Source: a virus. Taken from it: 64,000 nucleotides of DNA. Below, in pieces: positions 25,677 through 33,072 of the stretch; position 1 is the stretch's first letter; each line of letters begins with the position of its first letter. The position numbers and the translations under genes were made by a program. The stretch is from IMG/VR virus record IMGVR_UViG_3300020202_000071, positions 1 through 64,000 of that record; one strand, 5' to 3'. Under the pieces are notes generated by a model. The model was not told the DNA's origin, searched no databases, and saw only the letters and a list, made by a program, of their open reading frames with translations.

Positions 25677-26143
25677 CGCAGCGTGGACTGGTATCGCTGC
25701 GTCTGTGCTGCCAACGCCCCGTAGAGCGCGAGCCATTGGTCCTGCGTCCGCTGCTTGGCGGCCAAGTCTTCAATGCGAAGTCGGAGAAGTTCAATCGCGA
25801 ACTCGACATCCAGTTCGCGATTAGGCACGCCACTCGGCCGCACGAACCCGACCTGCTGATTCTTCCCGTGCTCAGGGCAAATCCGTAGTGGAGGAGCCTC
25901 GGCCTCAGCGCCGCTCACCCATCGGGCGAGAACGGGCTTGAGCGGCTCGCACGTCTTAAACCTCCCAGGCACGAGATACTCCAGCGTGACGGGCATCGGC
26001 CCCCACGCGCGGCCGTCTTCATAAAGCGTGGCACCGGGCGGGTCTGAGACGTACGTCACCTTGACCTTTGTGTCGGCCACGAGAGACGCACCAGCAAATC
26101 CGGTGAACGCAGCAACGAGCAGCACATGAATAAATTGACTCAT
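25628..26143 (-). CDS. Exported protein with PEGA-like segment
   Basis: 171 residues. A signal peptide at 1-23 (IHVLLVAAFTGFAGASLVAD) is followed by YVSDPPGATLYEDG ... PMPVTLEY, the pattern of PEGA-type beta domains that occur on bacterial surface proteins. The C-terminal half is helical and Gln/Arg-rich. It belongs to the minus accessory run. A cell-surface role in lysogens is inferred. Confidence 0.6.
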   Translation of the reverse strand: MSQFIHVLLVAAFTGFAGASLVADTKVKVTYVSDPPGATLYEDGRAWGPMPVTLEYLVPGRFKTCEPLKPVLARWVSGAEAEAPPLRICPEHGKNQQVGFVRPSGVPNRELDVEFAIELLRLRIEDLAAKQRTQDQWLALYGALAAQTQRYQSTLRCTSRIVGYTVHTSCY

Positions 26144-26214
26144 GACTCACTTCGCGAAAGCGTTCGTTGCCTGTGCGATGAGGAGAATCGGTCACCGTGG
26201 ACTCAGCGTTGGCG

Positions 26215-26745
26215 TCATTGCCGATTCCCGTTGAATGGGCCGCTCAGTGTCAGCACACCGACCCCAGTTCTGGTACCAGCAATAAAAACATTCCACGTTT
26301 CAGATGATGTGCCGCTTGCAGAGTTGCCGGTCACAGTCGCTGTGATCGAGCGTGAGATCATTTCGAGATCGCGCCGCGCACCATTCGGGCACGTGGCACC
26401 GGTGATGATTCCAACATCGCAGCGCGTCCAGTTCAGCGTCACTGACGAAGCCCCGGCCGTGCCGTTGTAGTCGCACGTCAAGCCAGAACTGGAATTAGTA
26501 GCGCGAGCGCTGAGAGTGCCGCCGCTCTGTGTCACGCTCATCGTGCCGGCCTCGACTGCGCCAATCGTTGCTTGTAGCAATGGGCCGACGCATTCGCCGC
26601 CAGCCACGGTTGCGAGGCGAGCGCTGTAGCTCCAGAGACCAGCGATCTGCACAAACGATGGAGCAGATGGCCCCGTTGGTGAGTTCTTGCCGCAGCTCAC
26701 GGAGCCTACGAGAGTCGCAATCAGTAATAGGACACGTGTGGTCAC
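26215..26745 (-). CDS. Putative lipoprotein
   Basis: 176 residues. MTTRVLLLIATLVGSVSCGK has a lipobox (VSVSC) with Cys18; the mature part begins CGKNSPTGPSAP. The rest is a small beta-rich domain (AGLWSYSARLAT, ITATVTGNSASGTSSETWNV) with four Cys. This kind of lipoprotein is, in my recollection, frequent in Acidobacteriota, which is the best host hint here. As a moron gene it would be expressed in the lysogen and placed in the envelope. Confidence 0.65.
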   Translation of the reverse strand: MTTRVLLLIATLVGSVSCGKNSPTGPSAPSFVQIAGLWSYSARLATVAGGECVGPLLQATIGAVEAGTMSVTQSGGTLSARATNSSSGLTCDYNGTAGASSVTLNWTRCDVGIITGATCPNGARRDLEMISRSITATVTGNSASGTSSETWNVFIAGTRTGVGVLTLSGPFNGNRQ

Positions 26746-26889
26746 TTGTCGCTCTCCTGAAAAACACCGCCGGGGGGTGACGTGCTCGGTGCGACTGTTG
26801 TTTCCGCGTGATGCGTTTACCTGTTTCTGTGTTTCACCGTGACGACCCTTCGTTACGGTCCTCTTCCTTCAAGATCGGCCACGGCGTCA

Positions 26890-27327
26890 TCAACCAACTT
26901 TTCGATCACGTCGACGTACGCGGGTCTGCGTCGTCTCAGGAGCTCCAGATTGGCTGCGAATCTCGTGCTCGGCGATGAGCTCAATGAGTCGGTTGGCGAT
27001 ACGGCGGCTTTCGAGAACGAATTCCCGGTAGTGCGGTTCGAAACGATCACTTTCAAGGCCGGCCGACGCTGGGACATCGGAGCCTCCTTCCTTCGAAGCG
27101 GTCTGTTGTGCGCGAAGTTGATAACCGTCGATGCCGCCGAGAATCTCATCGGTCGAGCAATTCAGCGCCGTCGCGAGCTTGATCAGCGTCCGCATGTTGA
27201 GCGTCTTCCTGCGGTTGTTTTCCCAATCCCAGATCCGCTGAGGCTTCATCTTCATCGCCTCCGCGAGATCGGTCTGGGAGAGCTTTGCTCGCTCTCGGAG
27301 GCGCTTGATGTTCTCCCCGAGGGCCAT
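26890..27327 (-). CDS. Phage repressor, XRE-family (CI-like)
   Basis: 145 residues from ATG 27327, chosen because a promoter places the transcript start next to it. HTH_3 domain at about 1-60: IKRLRERAKLSQTDLAEAMK, then WDWENNRRKTLNMRTLIKLA and ALNCSTDEILGG. The C-terminal half is helical (RIANRLIELIAEHE). Divergent from the cro-like gene across a shared operator region, as in lambdoid immunity regions. No protease/LexA-type core seen, so induction may be by an antirepressor. A possible frameshift lies near the 3' end (see findings). Confidence 0.8.
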   Translation of the reverse strand: MALGENIKRLRERAKLSQTDLAEAMKMKPQRIWDWENNRRKTLNMRTLIKLATALNCSTDEILGGIDGYQLRAQQTASKEGGSDVPASAGLESDRFEPHYREFVLESRRIANRLIELIAEHEIRSQSGAPETTQTRVRRRDRKVG

Positions 27328-27337
27328 CGCGGCGCCC

Positions 27338-27367
27338 AGCATAGGCGCACGTTCTGAAACGTGTAAA
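27338..27367 (-). promoter_or_regulatory. Repressor promoter
   Basis: On the minus strand: -35 TTTACA (27362-27367), 18-base spacer, -10 TATGCT (27338-27343). The expected start falls 3-4 bases before ATG 27327, so the repressor transcript is leaderless or nearly so. The -35 overlaps operator half-site GTGTAAA, which would allow autoregulation. Confidence 0.55.
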
Positions 27368-27420
27368 GCAGTAAATGGTTGAGCCGTCACGACTTACGCC
27401 AAAAGGAGTAAATTTACACC
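27361..27420 (+). promoter_or_regulatory. Operator region with GTAAA/TTTAC half-sites
   Basis: Half-sites: GTGTAAA at 27361-27367, GTAAATG at 27371-27377, a perfect palindrome GTAAATTTAC at 27408-27417 with TTTACAC at 27413-27419. The region separates the divergent repressor and cro-like genes and its sites overlap or adjoin both -35 boxes. Binding by the two HTH proteins is inferred. Confidence 0.5.
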
Positions 27421-27427
27421 AATAGGG

Positions 27428-27457
27428 TTGACAACGTTACGCCGCTAGGCGTATTGT
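27428..27457 (+). promoter_or_regulatory. Promoter of the cro-like gene
   Basis: Consensus -35 TTGACA (27428-27433), 18-base spacer, -10 TATTGT (27452-27457). The start codon is 8 bases after the -10, so the mRNA should begin at or next to the A of ATG 27465, a leaderless message like lambda cI from PRM. No Shine-Dalgarno is present. Confidence 0.6.
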
Positions 27458-27464
27458 TCTGCCC

Positions 27465-27725
27465 ATGCCGTTGACGGATGCGCAGATTGAGGAACTGGCC
27501 AATACGCCCGTCGGGTCGACGGGTAACCGCCTCGCGCGGGCGATCGAGATGCTCGGTGTCCGGCAGATCGATGTCGCCGAAGCGACTGGGCTCGCGCAGC
27601 CATACATCTCGGATGTCGTCCGTGGTCGTCACGAGACGATCACCGTTGAAAACGCGCACAAGTTCGCGCGGTTCACGGGCGCCGACATCAAGATTCTGTT
27701 CCCCGAGAAAGCGGTGGCGGCCTAG
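27465..27725 (+). CDS. Cro-like XRE-family regulator
   Basis: 86 residues. An HTH domain at about 20-75: LARAIEMLGVRQIDVAEATG, then YISDVVRGRHETITVENAHK. Small size, divergent orientation to the repressor and shared operators identify it as the Cro/early-switch counterpart. It probably represses the repressor gene and opens the early rightward operon. Stop overlaps that of the convergent gene at 27722. Confidence 0.7.
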   Translation: MPLTDAQIEELANTPVGSTGNRLARAIEMLGVRQIDVAEATGLAQPYISDVVRGRHETITVENAHKFARFTGADIKILFPEKAVAA

Positions 27726-28012
27726 TCATGGCTCTCCATCTCTCGCAACAGTCGCAGATCATCCGCCAGCGCCGCGCTCGCTCGACGCAGTCGCACCTGC
27801 AGGCGCCCCAATTGGCGAATGCGTCGCCGCACCCGCGTCACGGCGATCGCGGTGATGTCGGCCCGCGGTGGACTCCCACTGCTCATGTCCTGAATCAGCG
27901 TCCACAACTGCCGCAGGTGCGGCGGGAGGTTGGGCTCGCCCTCGGCGATCGTCGTCGGCGCGCGGAGGGCGGGCGATGAAGGCGCGGGTCTTGGCCATGC
28001 GTGGGATGTCAT
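27722..28012 (-). CDS. Hypothetical basic protein (minus strand)
   Basis: 96 residues from ATG 28012. The C-terminal two-thirds look genuine (EGEPNLPPHLRQLWTLIQDM, then an Arg-rich helix LGRLQVRLRRASAALADDLR). It would converge with the cro-like gene and overlap the next plus gene by about 37 bases, so the start could be further in. Kept because no better plus-strand frame covers 27726-27975. Confidence 0.4.
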   Translation of the reverse strand: MTSHAWPRPAPSSPALRAPTTIAEGEPNLPPHLRQLWTLIQDMSSGSPPRADITAIAVTRVRRRIRQLGRLQVRLRRASAALADDLRLLREMESHD

Positions 28013-28425
28013 CGCCGATGAGTCTGCCGAGCGGACCCGTACCAACGCACGTCCATTCGGTCGCGACCAGTACCAAAACCGTTGGTACTCGCCTCGAGCT
28101 GACAGAGGCCGTGTGCGACGCGATCGCCGCCCTGGACTGGAAAGACGGCTTCGTGGCGGCCGCGCAAAAACTCGATCCGTCCGTGTGGTCGAAGCAGAAG
28201 ACGCGGAAAGACGGCTACGGCATTCGCCTCGACAAGCTCGAACAGCTCCCCCCGGAGTTTCTCCCGGAACTCGTGCGCGCCCTCGCCGCGCGCGCGGGTC
28301 TGCGTGTCGTGGAAGCCGATCGCAAGCGTCGTGCGCTCGCGCGGGCGATGCCGCTGTTGATGGAACTGTTTCAGGAACTCGCCGACGAGGCGCCTGACGA
28401 CGTCCGTGAGCGGAGGCGCGCATGA
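27976..28425 (+). CDS. Putative early regulatory protein
   Basis: 149 residues, ATG 27976. The part AVCDAIAALDWKDGFVAAAQ ... VWSKQKTRKDGYGIRLDKLE, then LPPEFLPELVRALAARAGL, has the layout of phage regulatory proteins that combine a helical N-terminus with a P-x-x-F helix. I cannot place it in a named family; CII/CP76-type is one possibility. The stop overlaps the excisionase-like copy B (ATGA), so they are likely co-translated. Confidence 0.6.
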   Translation: MKARVLAMRGMSSPMSLPSGPVPTHVHSVATSTKTVGTRLELTEAVCDAIAALDWKDGFVAAAQKLDPSVWSKQKTRKDGYGIRLDKLEQLPPEFLPELVRALAARAGLRVVEADRKRRALARAMPLLMELFQELADEAPDDVRERRRA

Positions 28426-28712
28426 CACGCCGGGCATCAACGGCTCGCGTGTCGCCCGTGCGCAGATCCCTGCAGACACCGGCACCGCCGACTGCGGCAC
28501 CGGTGGATCTCAGCACCGCGGTCTATCTGAAATTTTCGCAACTGGCGACGTACCTCGGCTACTTCGGCAAGCGCGGGCGCAACGCCGCGCGTGAGTTTGT
28601 CGAGCGCCGCCAACTGCCCAAGTTCTGGCGCGGCGGGGCGTGGTTGGTGAAACGCGCCGATGTCGACGCCGCCCTTGAAGGCCGCGTCAGTTTCCGGGGG
28701 CACGGGCGATGA
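28422..28712 (+). CDS. Excisionase-like helix-turn-helix protein, copy B
   Basis: 96 residues. After a 30-residue unstructured N-terminus comes the same core as copy A at 21447: LKFSQLATYLGYFGKRGRNA, then REFVERRQLPKFWRGGAWLV and KRADVDAALEGRV. It is part of the early operon, chained to the regulator before it and to the membrane protein after it. May be a DNA-binding accessory for replication or early control rather than excision. Confidence 0.65.
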   Translation: MTRRASTARVSPVRRSLQTPAPPTAAPVDLSTAVYLKFSQLATYLGYFGKRGRNAAREFVERRQLPKFWRGGAWLVKRADVDAALEGRVSFRGHGR

Positions 28713-28876
28713 CAGTGCTCGGGCGGTTCTGGCTCCTGGTGATGTTGCCGTTCTGGCTGCTGTTCATGGCGCTGTTCGGCGTGTGCACCTGGTCCCCGGT
28801 GTGGGCGATCCGACAGGGCGTGGCGGACTGGCACGCCGAGTGGCGCTATCAAACGCAGTTTCGCCGGGTGCGATGA
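28709..28876 (+). CDS. Small membrane protein
   Basis: 55 residues, ATG overlapping the previous stop by 4. One long hydrophobic stretch (WLLVMLPFWLLFMALFGV) near the N-terminus, then a Trp/Arg-rich tail. The next gene starts within its stop (ATGA). Too short for standard callers but in the overlap chain. Function unknown. Confidence 0.55.
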   Translation: MTVLGRFWLLVMLPFWLLFMALFGVCTWSPVWAIRQGVADWHAEWRYQTQFRRVR

Positions 28877-29235
28877 CCGTGATCGTCGTCTGGCCGGATG
28901 ACTGCAGTGCACGCGTCAGCGTGGAGCTCGCCGCCGCGATGGTCGCGCGGCGTCCCGACCTCCGCGTGCACACCGAATGGTGCGACGCCTATGTGATGCC
29001 CCCGCCGCGGCTCGTGCCGAAAACGGTCGCGCGGCGCGGGCCGAGCCAACTGACGCCAGAGGAGCGACGTCGCGTCGTCGCCGACATCAAGGCTCTCGGG
29101 TACGTCGCGGCGAGCAAGCGGTGGGGCATGAGTATGTCGAGCGTGCAGCGGTTGATGCGGCAAGAGGGCGAACGCGTCATGGAGCACGGACGTGAGGCGT
29201 GGTGGCGTTCGCGCTACGGACTCGATGCGAAGTGA
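28873..29235 (+). CDS. Helix-turn-helix DNA-binding protein
   Basis: 120 residues from ATG 28873. The C-terminal half has a Hin/resolvase-type HTH: SQLTPEERRRVVADIKALGY, then VAASKRWGMSMSSVQRLMRQ. The N-terminus (DDCSARVSVELAAAMVARRP) may be a small beta/alpha unit. Likely a transcription regulator of the early operon. Confidence 0.65.
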   Translation: MTVIVVWPDDCSARVSVELAAAMVARRPDLRVHTEWCDAYVMPPPRLVPKTVARRGPSQLTPEERRRVVADIKALGYVAASKRWGMSMSSVQRLMRQEGERVMEHGREAWWRSRYGLDAK

Positions 29236-29245
29236 GGAAATCACG

Positions 29246-29575
29246 ATGGAACAGACCGTCACCGCACCGTCGCCGAACGACTCGCGCGATTACCTCGCCG
29301 AGGCGCACGCGATCCTCAAAGGCGAGACGCTCTTGATGCCGACGCGTGAGCACTTGCTCGTGCTGCAGCAGGCGATCAACGAGACCGCACTGCTGTCCGG
29401 ACTGCTGAACCGCGTCGTCTGCGGCCTGCTGATCGACAGCGATCGGAGCGAAGTCTGCATCCCGGCGGGGCTCGTGTCGGAGGTCGAACGTCGCCGCCTC
29501 GATCTCGCCCTCACCAAAAAGAACGGTCACATCATCGCGACGCTGATCGCGCCCCATCGCGGGCCGACCAACTAG
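29246..29575 (+). CDS. Hypothetical helical protein
   Basis: 109 residues; ATG 29246 has GAGG at a proper distance. Two longer helices, RDYLAEAHAILKGETLLM ... LLVLQQAINETALLSGL, and a C-terminal VERRRLDLALTKKNGHI. Precedes the GroES-like gene by 10 bases. Family unknown. Confidence 0.6.
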   Translation: MEQTVTAPSPNDSRDYLAEAHAILKGETLLMPTREHLLVLQQAINETALLSGLLNRVVCGLLIDSDRSEVCIPAGLVSEVERRRLDLALTKKNGHIIATLIAPHRGPTN

Positions 29576-29585
29576 GAGGGGACCC

Positions 29586-30272
29586 TTGTCGTTTCGTTTG
29601 TTTCCGCATCTGCAGCAGTGTGTCGGGCGGCATCCGTCGCACGTCAACGGCGTGTATCCGAAGAATGACTCGGCGTATCTGCTGCCGCTCGAAGCGGCGG
29701 ACCGCAGTGCGGGCGGGATCATCATCGCCGAAGCGCACCGCGAGCAATCGCAGAAGGCCATCGTGCTCGCCGTGGGCAACGGACTCTGGCACGACGAGCA
29801 GATGAAGCTCTATCCCGTCGAGTGCGCGGTGGGGGATCTCGTCTACCTCGCGAGCAAATACGCCGGCGTGCTGGTCGACGTCGGGGGCGGTCTGGACGTG
29901 ATCGCGATGCGGCCCATCGAGCAGATCGGGCGTAAGCCGCACGGCACCTTCCAGTTGGTCGAACACGTCATCGGCCAGGGCACGTCCCGCGAGAAGGCGA
30001 TCTATCACGAGGTCGGCGAGACCTGCGACCACTGCCCGAAGCCCACCAGCACGCTCATCGAAGAAGAGCGCGCGCGGCTGGTCGCGGCGCGCAATGCCGA
30101 CACCGCCGCCCCGTCCGAGGACAGCACCGCGGGCGAGATCGAGCACGAGTCGGCGCCGTTGTCGCCGGCGTCGGAGCACGCACCATCGCGCGCGGCAGGA
30201 GCAGAGCCGCTATCTCGCGGCACTCCATCTCTATGGAGCCGTCAAGCCGCTCGGCGGCTTGGCTTGGCATGA
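29586..30272 (+). CDS. GroES (Cpn10)-like co-chaperonin with C-terminal extension
   Basis: 228 residues from TTG 29586, chosen for AGGAGGG at 29574-29580. Residues about 25-112 follow the GroES fold: LLPLEAADRSAGGIIIAEAH, QKAIVLAVGNGL, VGDLVYLASKYAGVLVDVGG and IAMRPIEQIG. The tail (about 113-228) is acidic and Pro/Ala/Ser-rich with one CDHC pair. Phages such as T4 replace GroES to fold capsid; a host GroEL partner is expected. The mobile loop seems to be GGIIIAEAHREQ. Start codon strength is low. Confidence 0.75.
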   Translation: MSFRLFPHLQQCVGRHPSHVNGVYPKNDSAYLLPLEAADRSAGGIIIAEAHREQSQKAIVLAVGNGLWHDEQMKLYPVECAVGDLVYLASKYAGVLVDVGGGLDVIAMRPIEQIGRKPHGTFQLVEHVIGQGTSREKAIYHEVGETCDHCPKPTSTLIEEERARLVAARNADTAAPSEDSTAGEIEHESAPLSPASEHAPSRAAGAEPLSRGTPSLWSRQAARRLGLA

Positions 30273-30357
30273 GTTGTCGGGCGAGCAGCGCGCGTCGTTC
30301 TACGCGCTCATCGACACGGCGATCGCGGCAACCGATCTCACACCGGAGGTGAAGTAG
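30094..30357 (+). CDS. Small ORF overlapping the GroES-like gene in another frame
   Basis: 87 residues. The N-terminal half is Arg/Pro-rich and probably reads in the wrong frame of the GroES-like gene, but the C-terminal part looks like a real protein: SRYLAALHLYGAVKPLGGLA, then ELSGEQRASFYALIDTAIAA. No better start exists than ATG 30094. It may be the end of the GroES-like protein after a frameshift. Confidence 0.35.
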   Translation: MPTPPPRPRTAPRARSSTSRRRCRRRRSTHHRARQEQSRYLAALHLYGAVKPLGGLAWHELSGEQRASFYALIDTAIAATDLTPEVK

Positions 30358-30359
30358 CC

Positions 30360-31535
30360 ATGGCCGTCGTCGATGCCGACATCGTTGAAGAACAGGTCGC
30401 CCCGCTCCTCCCGATGCAGGGCGGCGGCGCCGTGGATATTCAGGTCTCCACGGCCAAGCGTTTCCCGCGGTCGATCGAGGCGTTCATTCGCCGCGCGACC
30501 GAGATGGCGACGCTCACGCCAGAGATCGCCGCGAGCTGCGTCTACGCCCTGCCCCGCGATGGGAAGGTGATAGAGGGCCCTTCGGCGCGCCTGGCGGAAA
30601 TCGTCGCCAATGCGTGGGGCAACCTGCGCATCCAGGCTGGCGCCGACGCCGACACGGACACCGACAGTCATTTCATTGTCGGCTACGGCGAGGCCTGGGA
30701 CGTGGAGGCGAACGTCGCCATCCGGTTCGAAGTCCGGCGCCGCATCACCAACCGCGAAGGGCGTCGCTACAACGACGACATGGTCGTCGTGACGGGCAAC
30801 GCGGCCGCGTCGATCGCGCTGCGCAACGCCGTCTTCAAGGCCGTGCCGTCGTCGTTCTGGCGGCCCATCTACTTGAAGTGCCGACAGGTCATTGCGGGGA
30901 AGGCCGAGACGTTCGCGAAACGCCGCGACGAGATGCTCAAAGCCTTCAACGTGATGGGCGTCACCAACGACAGGCTGTATGGCGCGATCGGCGTGAAGGG
31001 CCTGGCCGACATCACGCTCGATCACATGGTGCAGTTGACGGGCTTTTACAACGCACTCAAGGAAGGCGAAATCTCGATCGAAGACGCGTTCCCGGAAGGA
31101 GGCGGACTCGGCAAAGCCCCGATCGCGATGCCGCAACGCAAGACGGAGGCGCAGACAAGCGCCGCGCCGACGAGCAACGGCACCACGACGACTGAGGCGG
31201 CCGCCGCGACGCCGAGCACTACGCCCGCCGACGCCGAAGGCGTCACGATCGTCTCCGTCGAGGCGATTGAGTTCGTGAAGACGCGTGGCAAATCCGACGA
31301 GGAGCTCGCCAAGGCCGGCGAGAAGCGCCTGTTCTGGTGGCTCATCACTACCAGCGACGGCAAAAAGTTCTACACGATCAGCGACGACATTCGGCAGTCG
31401 TGCGAACGGCTCAAAGCGGCCGCGCGCCACGTCGAGATGGAGTCCATGGCCGATGGGAGCCACCAGTTCCCAAAGGTCGTGACCGTCACACCGCTTGGCG
31501 TGGGCACGCTCCACGTCGGAGTGGCGCAGTCATGA
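30360..31535 (+). CDS. Single-strand-annealing protein candidate
   Basis: 391 residues, ATG 30360. N-terminal two-thirds: RFPRSIEAFIRRATEMATLT, IEGPSARLAEIVANAWGNLR, NDDMVVVTGNAAASIALRNA, SSFWRPIYLKCRQVIAG. This core is, as I recall, a widespread phage family found beside RecB-like exonucleases. It fits a recombination-annealing role (RecT/Erf type) but the exact function is not established. C-terminus has a Thr-rich linker and a second small domain. It overlaps the nuclease gene after it by ATGA. Confidence 0.6.
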   Translation: MAVVDADIVEEQVAPLLPMQGGGAVDIQVSTAKRFPRSIEAFIRRATEMATLTPEIAASCVYALPRDGKVIEGPSARLAEIVANAWGNLRIQAGADADTDTDSHFIVGYGEAWDVEANVAIRFEVRRRITNREGRRYNDDMVVVTGNAAASIALRNAVFKAVPSSFWRPIYLKCRQVIAGKAETFAKRRDEMLKAFNVMGVTNDRLYGAIGVKGLADITLDHMVQLTGFYNALKEGEISIEDAFPEGGGLGKAPIAMPQRKTEAQTSAAPTSNGTTTTEAAAATPSTTPADAEGVTIVSVEAIEFVKTRGKSDEELAKAGEKRLFWWLITTSDGKKFYTISDDIRQSCERLKAAARHVEMESMADGSHQFPKVVTVTPLGVGTLHVGVAQS

Positions 31536-32182
31536 TCGCCGCGCTGCACACGAGCGGGCTCGCGTTCGACGAGGCGACGCACACCTACCGCGTCGACGGG
31601 CGTGAGATTCCGTCCGTGACCCAGGTGCTCGCCGACAACCGGCTGCGGCCGGACTTCTCGCGCGTGCCGCCAGACGTGCTCGATCGCGCGCGTCAGCGTG
31701 GGACAGCCGTGCACCTGGCGACGCATTACCACGACGAGGGCTCACTGGATCCGACAACGGTCGATGCGGTCGTCGTCCCGTACCTCGACGCCTGGCTGCA
31801 GTTTCTCCACGAGCGCCGCGTGCGCATCCTGGAACTCGAGAAGCGCTATGCGCATTCGACGCTCGGCTACGCCGGGATGATCGACCGGATCGCGCTGGTC
31901 GACGTCGGCGGCCGCGAGCGGCGCTGCGTCCTCGACATCAAGACGGGCGATCCGAGCGGCGCGGAGTATCAGACCGCCGCCTACGCCGAGCTCTATCGCG
32001 ACGCCGGCCACGTGTCGTCGTTGCCACCTGAACGCTGGTCGGTGCAACTGCACCCGGACCGGCCGATTCCCTACACCGTGACGCCGTATCGCGAGTTGCG
32101 CGACTGGCGCATTTTCCGCGCCGCGCTGGATCTCACTCACGCGCGCGCCGCACAGGGGCAGTCCTGGAGAGAGGCCGCATGA
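31532..32182 (+). CDS. PD-(D/E)XK (RecB/Cas4-like) exonuclease
   Basis: 216 residues. Catalytic motifs can be read: GYAGMIDRIALV (Asp about 118), LDIKTGD (Asp and Lys about 134-136) and the downstream EYQTAAYAEL motif, all as in PDDEXK_1 nucleases. It likely produces 3' single strands for the annealing protein encoded just upstream. Overlaps both neighbours by 4 bases. Confidence 0.75.
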   Translation: MIAALHTSGLAFDEATHTYRVDGREIPSVTQVLADNRLRPDFSRVPPDVLDRARQRGTAVHLATHYHDEGSLDPTTVDAVVVPYLDAWLQFLHERRVRILELEKRYAHSTLGYAGMIDRIALVDVGGRERRCVLDIKTGDPSGAEYQTAAYAELYRDAGHVSSLPPERWSVQLHPDRPIPYTVTPYRELRDWRIFRAALDLTHARAAQGQSWREAA

Positions 32183-33072
32183 ACGCCACCGACTACGCCG
32201 ATCCCGTGATGCTGCCGGCCGATCCCGTGGCACCGCCACCGATCGCCGATCCCGTCGCCGCCGATCCGGTCGCGGCGCCGGGCGCCGTGACACCAGAAGT
32301 CCTCGATCCGGAGCCGCCGCTCGGCGAGCAGGCCCTGGCACGTCAGGCCGATTCGCTGGTCACCCGGGCGAAGGCCCTCCAGATCATCGATGCCGAGTCC
32401 TTCGAACTGGCCGGCGCGTTCCTGCAGGACCTCAAGGATCAGCAGCGGCGCATCGAAGAATTCTTCGAGCCGGATGTCCAGCGGGCGCATGCCGCGTGGA
32501 AGGGCCTGACCGAGAAGCGCGCGAGCTTCGTCACCCCGCTCAAGGAAGCCATCACCATCATCAGCGCCCGCTACGCGCAGTTTGCGCGCGAGGCCAAGGC
32601 CAAGGCCGACGCTGAGCGCCGGCAACGTGAAGAGGACGCTCGTAAGGCGGAACAGGAGCGGCTCGCCGAAGAAGCGCGCGCCCGTGAGGACGAGGCGCGG
32701 AAGCTCGCGGAGCAGGCGCTCGCGGCACCCTCGCGCGACGAAGCGCAGATCATCGAACAGCAGGCCGAGCAGCTGGCGCAGGAAGCGACGCAGTTGCGCG
32801 TCGATGCCGCGACGGTGCAGGCCCCGGTGATGCACGTGGCGCCGGTCGTCTCGCCGCCGAAAGGCACGAGCGTCAAGGCGAACTGGACGTTCCGCGTCGA
32901 CGACAAGCTCGCGCTGGTGAAGGCGATTGCCGCCGGCCAGGTCAGCGTTGAGGCGATCGTGCCGAACGACACCTACCTCCGCGCGCGCGCGAAGGCCGAC
33001 AAGGACACCGTGAAGATCCCCGGCGTCACGTTCTACGACGCCGGCAGCGTTGCGGTGCGGCGAGGCCGGTGA
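32179..33072 (+). CDS. Coiled-coil protein of the recombination module
   Basis: 297 residues. Asp/Pro/Val-rich N-terminus with DPV repeats, then IDAESFELAGAFLQDLKDQQ and FVTPLKEAITIISARYAQ. A long Glu/Ala/Arg coiled coil (about 135-215) and a C-terminal domain (SVKANWTFRVDDKLALVKAI, IPGVTFYDAGSVAVRRG) follow. Proteins of this type sit next to exonuclease/annealing genes in many phages; their job is not established. Overlaps the nuclease by ATGA. Confidence 0.6.
   Translation: MNATDYADPVMLPADPVAPPPIADPVAADPVAAPGAVTPEVLDPEPPLGEQALARQADSLVTRAKALQIIDAESFELAGAFLQDLKDQQRRIEEFFEPDVQRAHAAWKGLTEKRASFVTPLKEAITIISARYAQFAREAKAKADAERRQREEDARKAEQERLAEEARAREDEARKLAEQALAAPSRDEAQIIEQQAEQLAQEATQLRVDAATVQAPVMHVAPVVSPPKGTSVKANWTFRVDDKLALVKAIAAGQVSVEAIVPNDTYLRARAKADKDTVKIPGVTFYDAGSVAVRRGR

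Noticed and set aside
26839-27357. 172-residue plus-strand ORF
   Set aside because: It is antisense to the repressor gene, and its composition matches a shadow frame.
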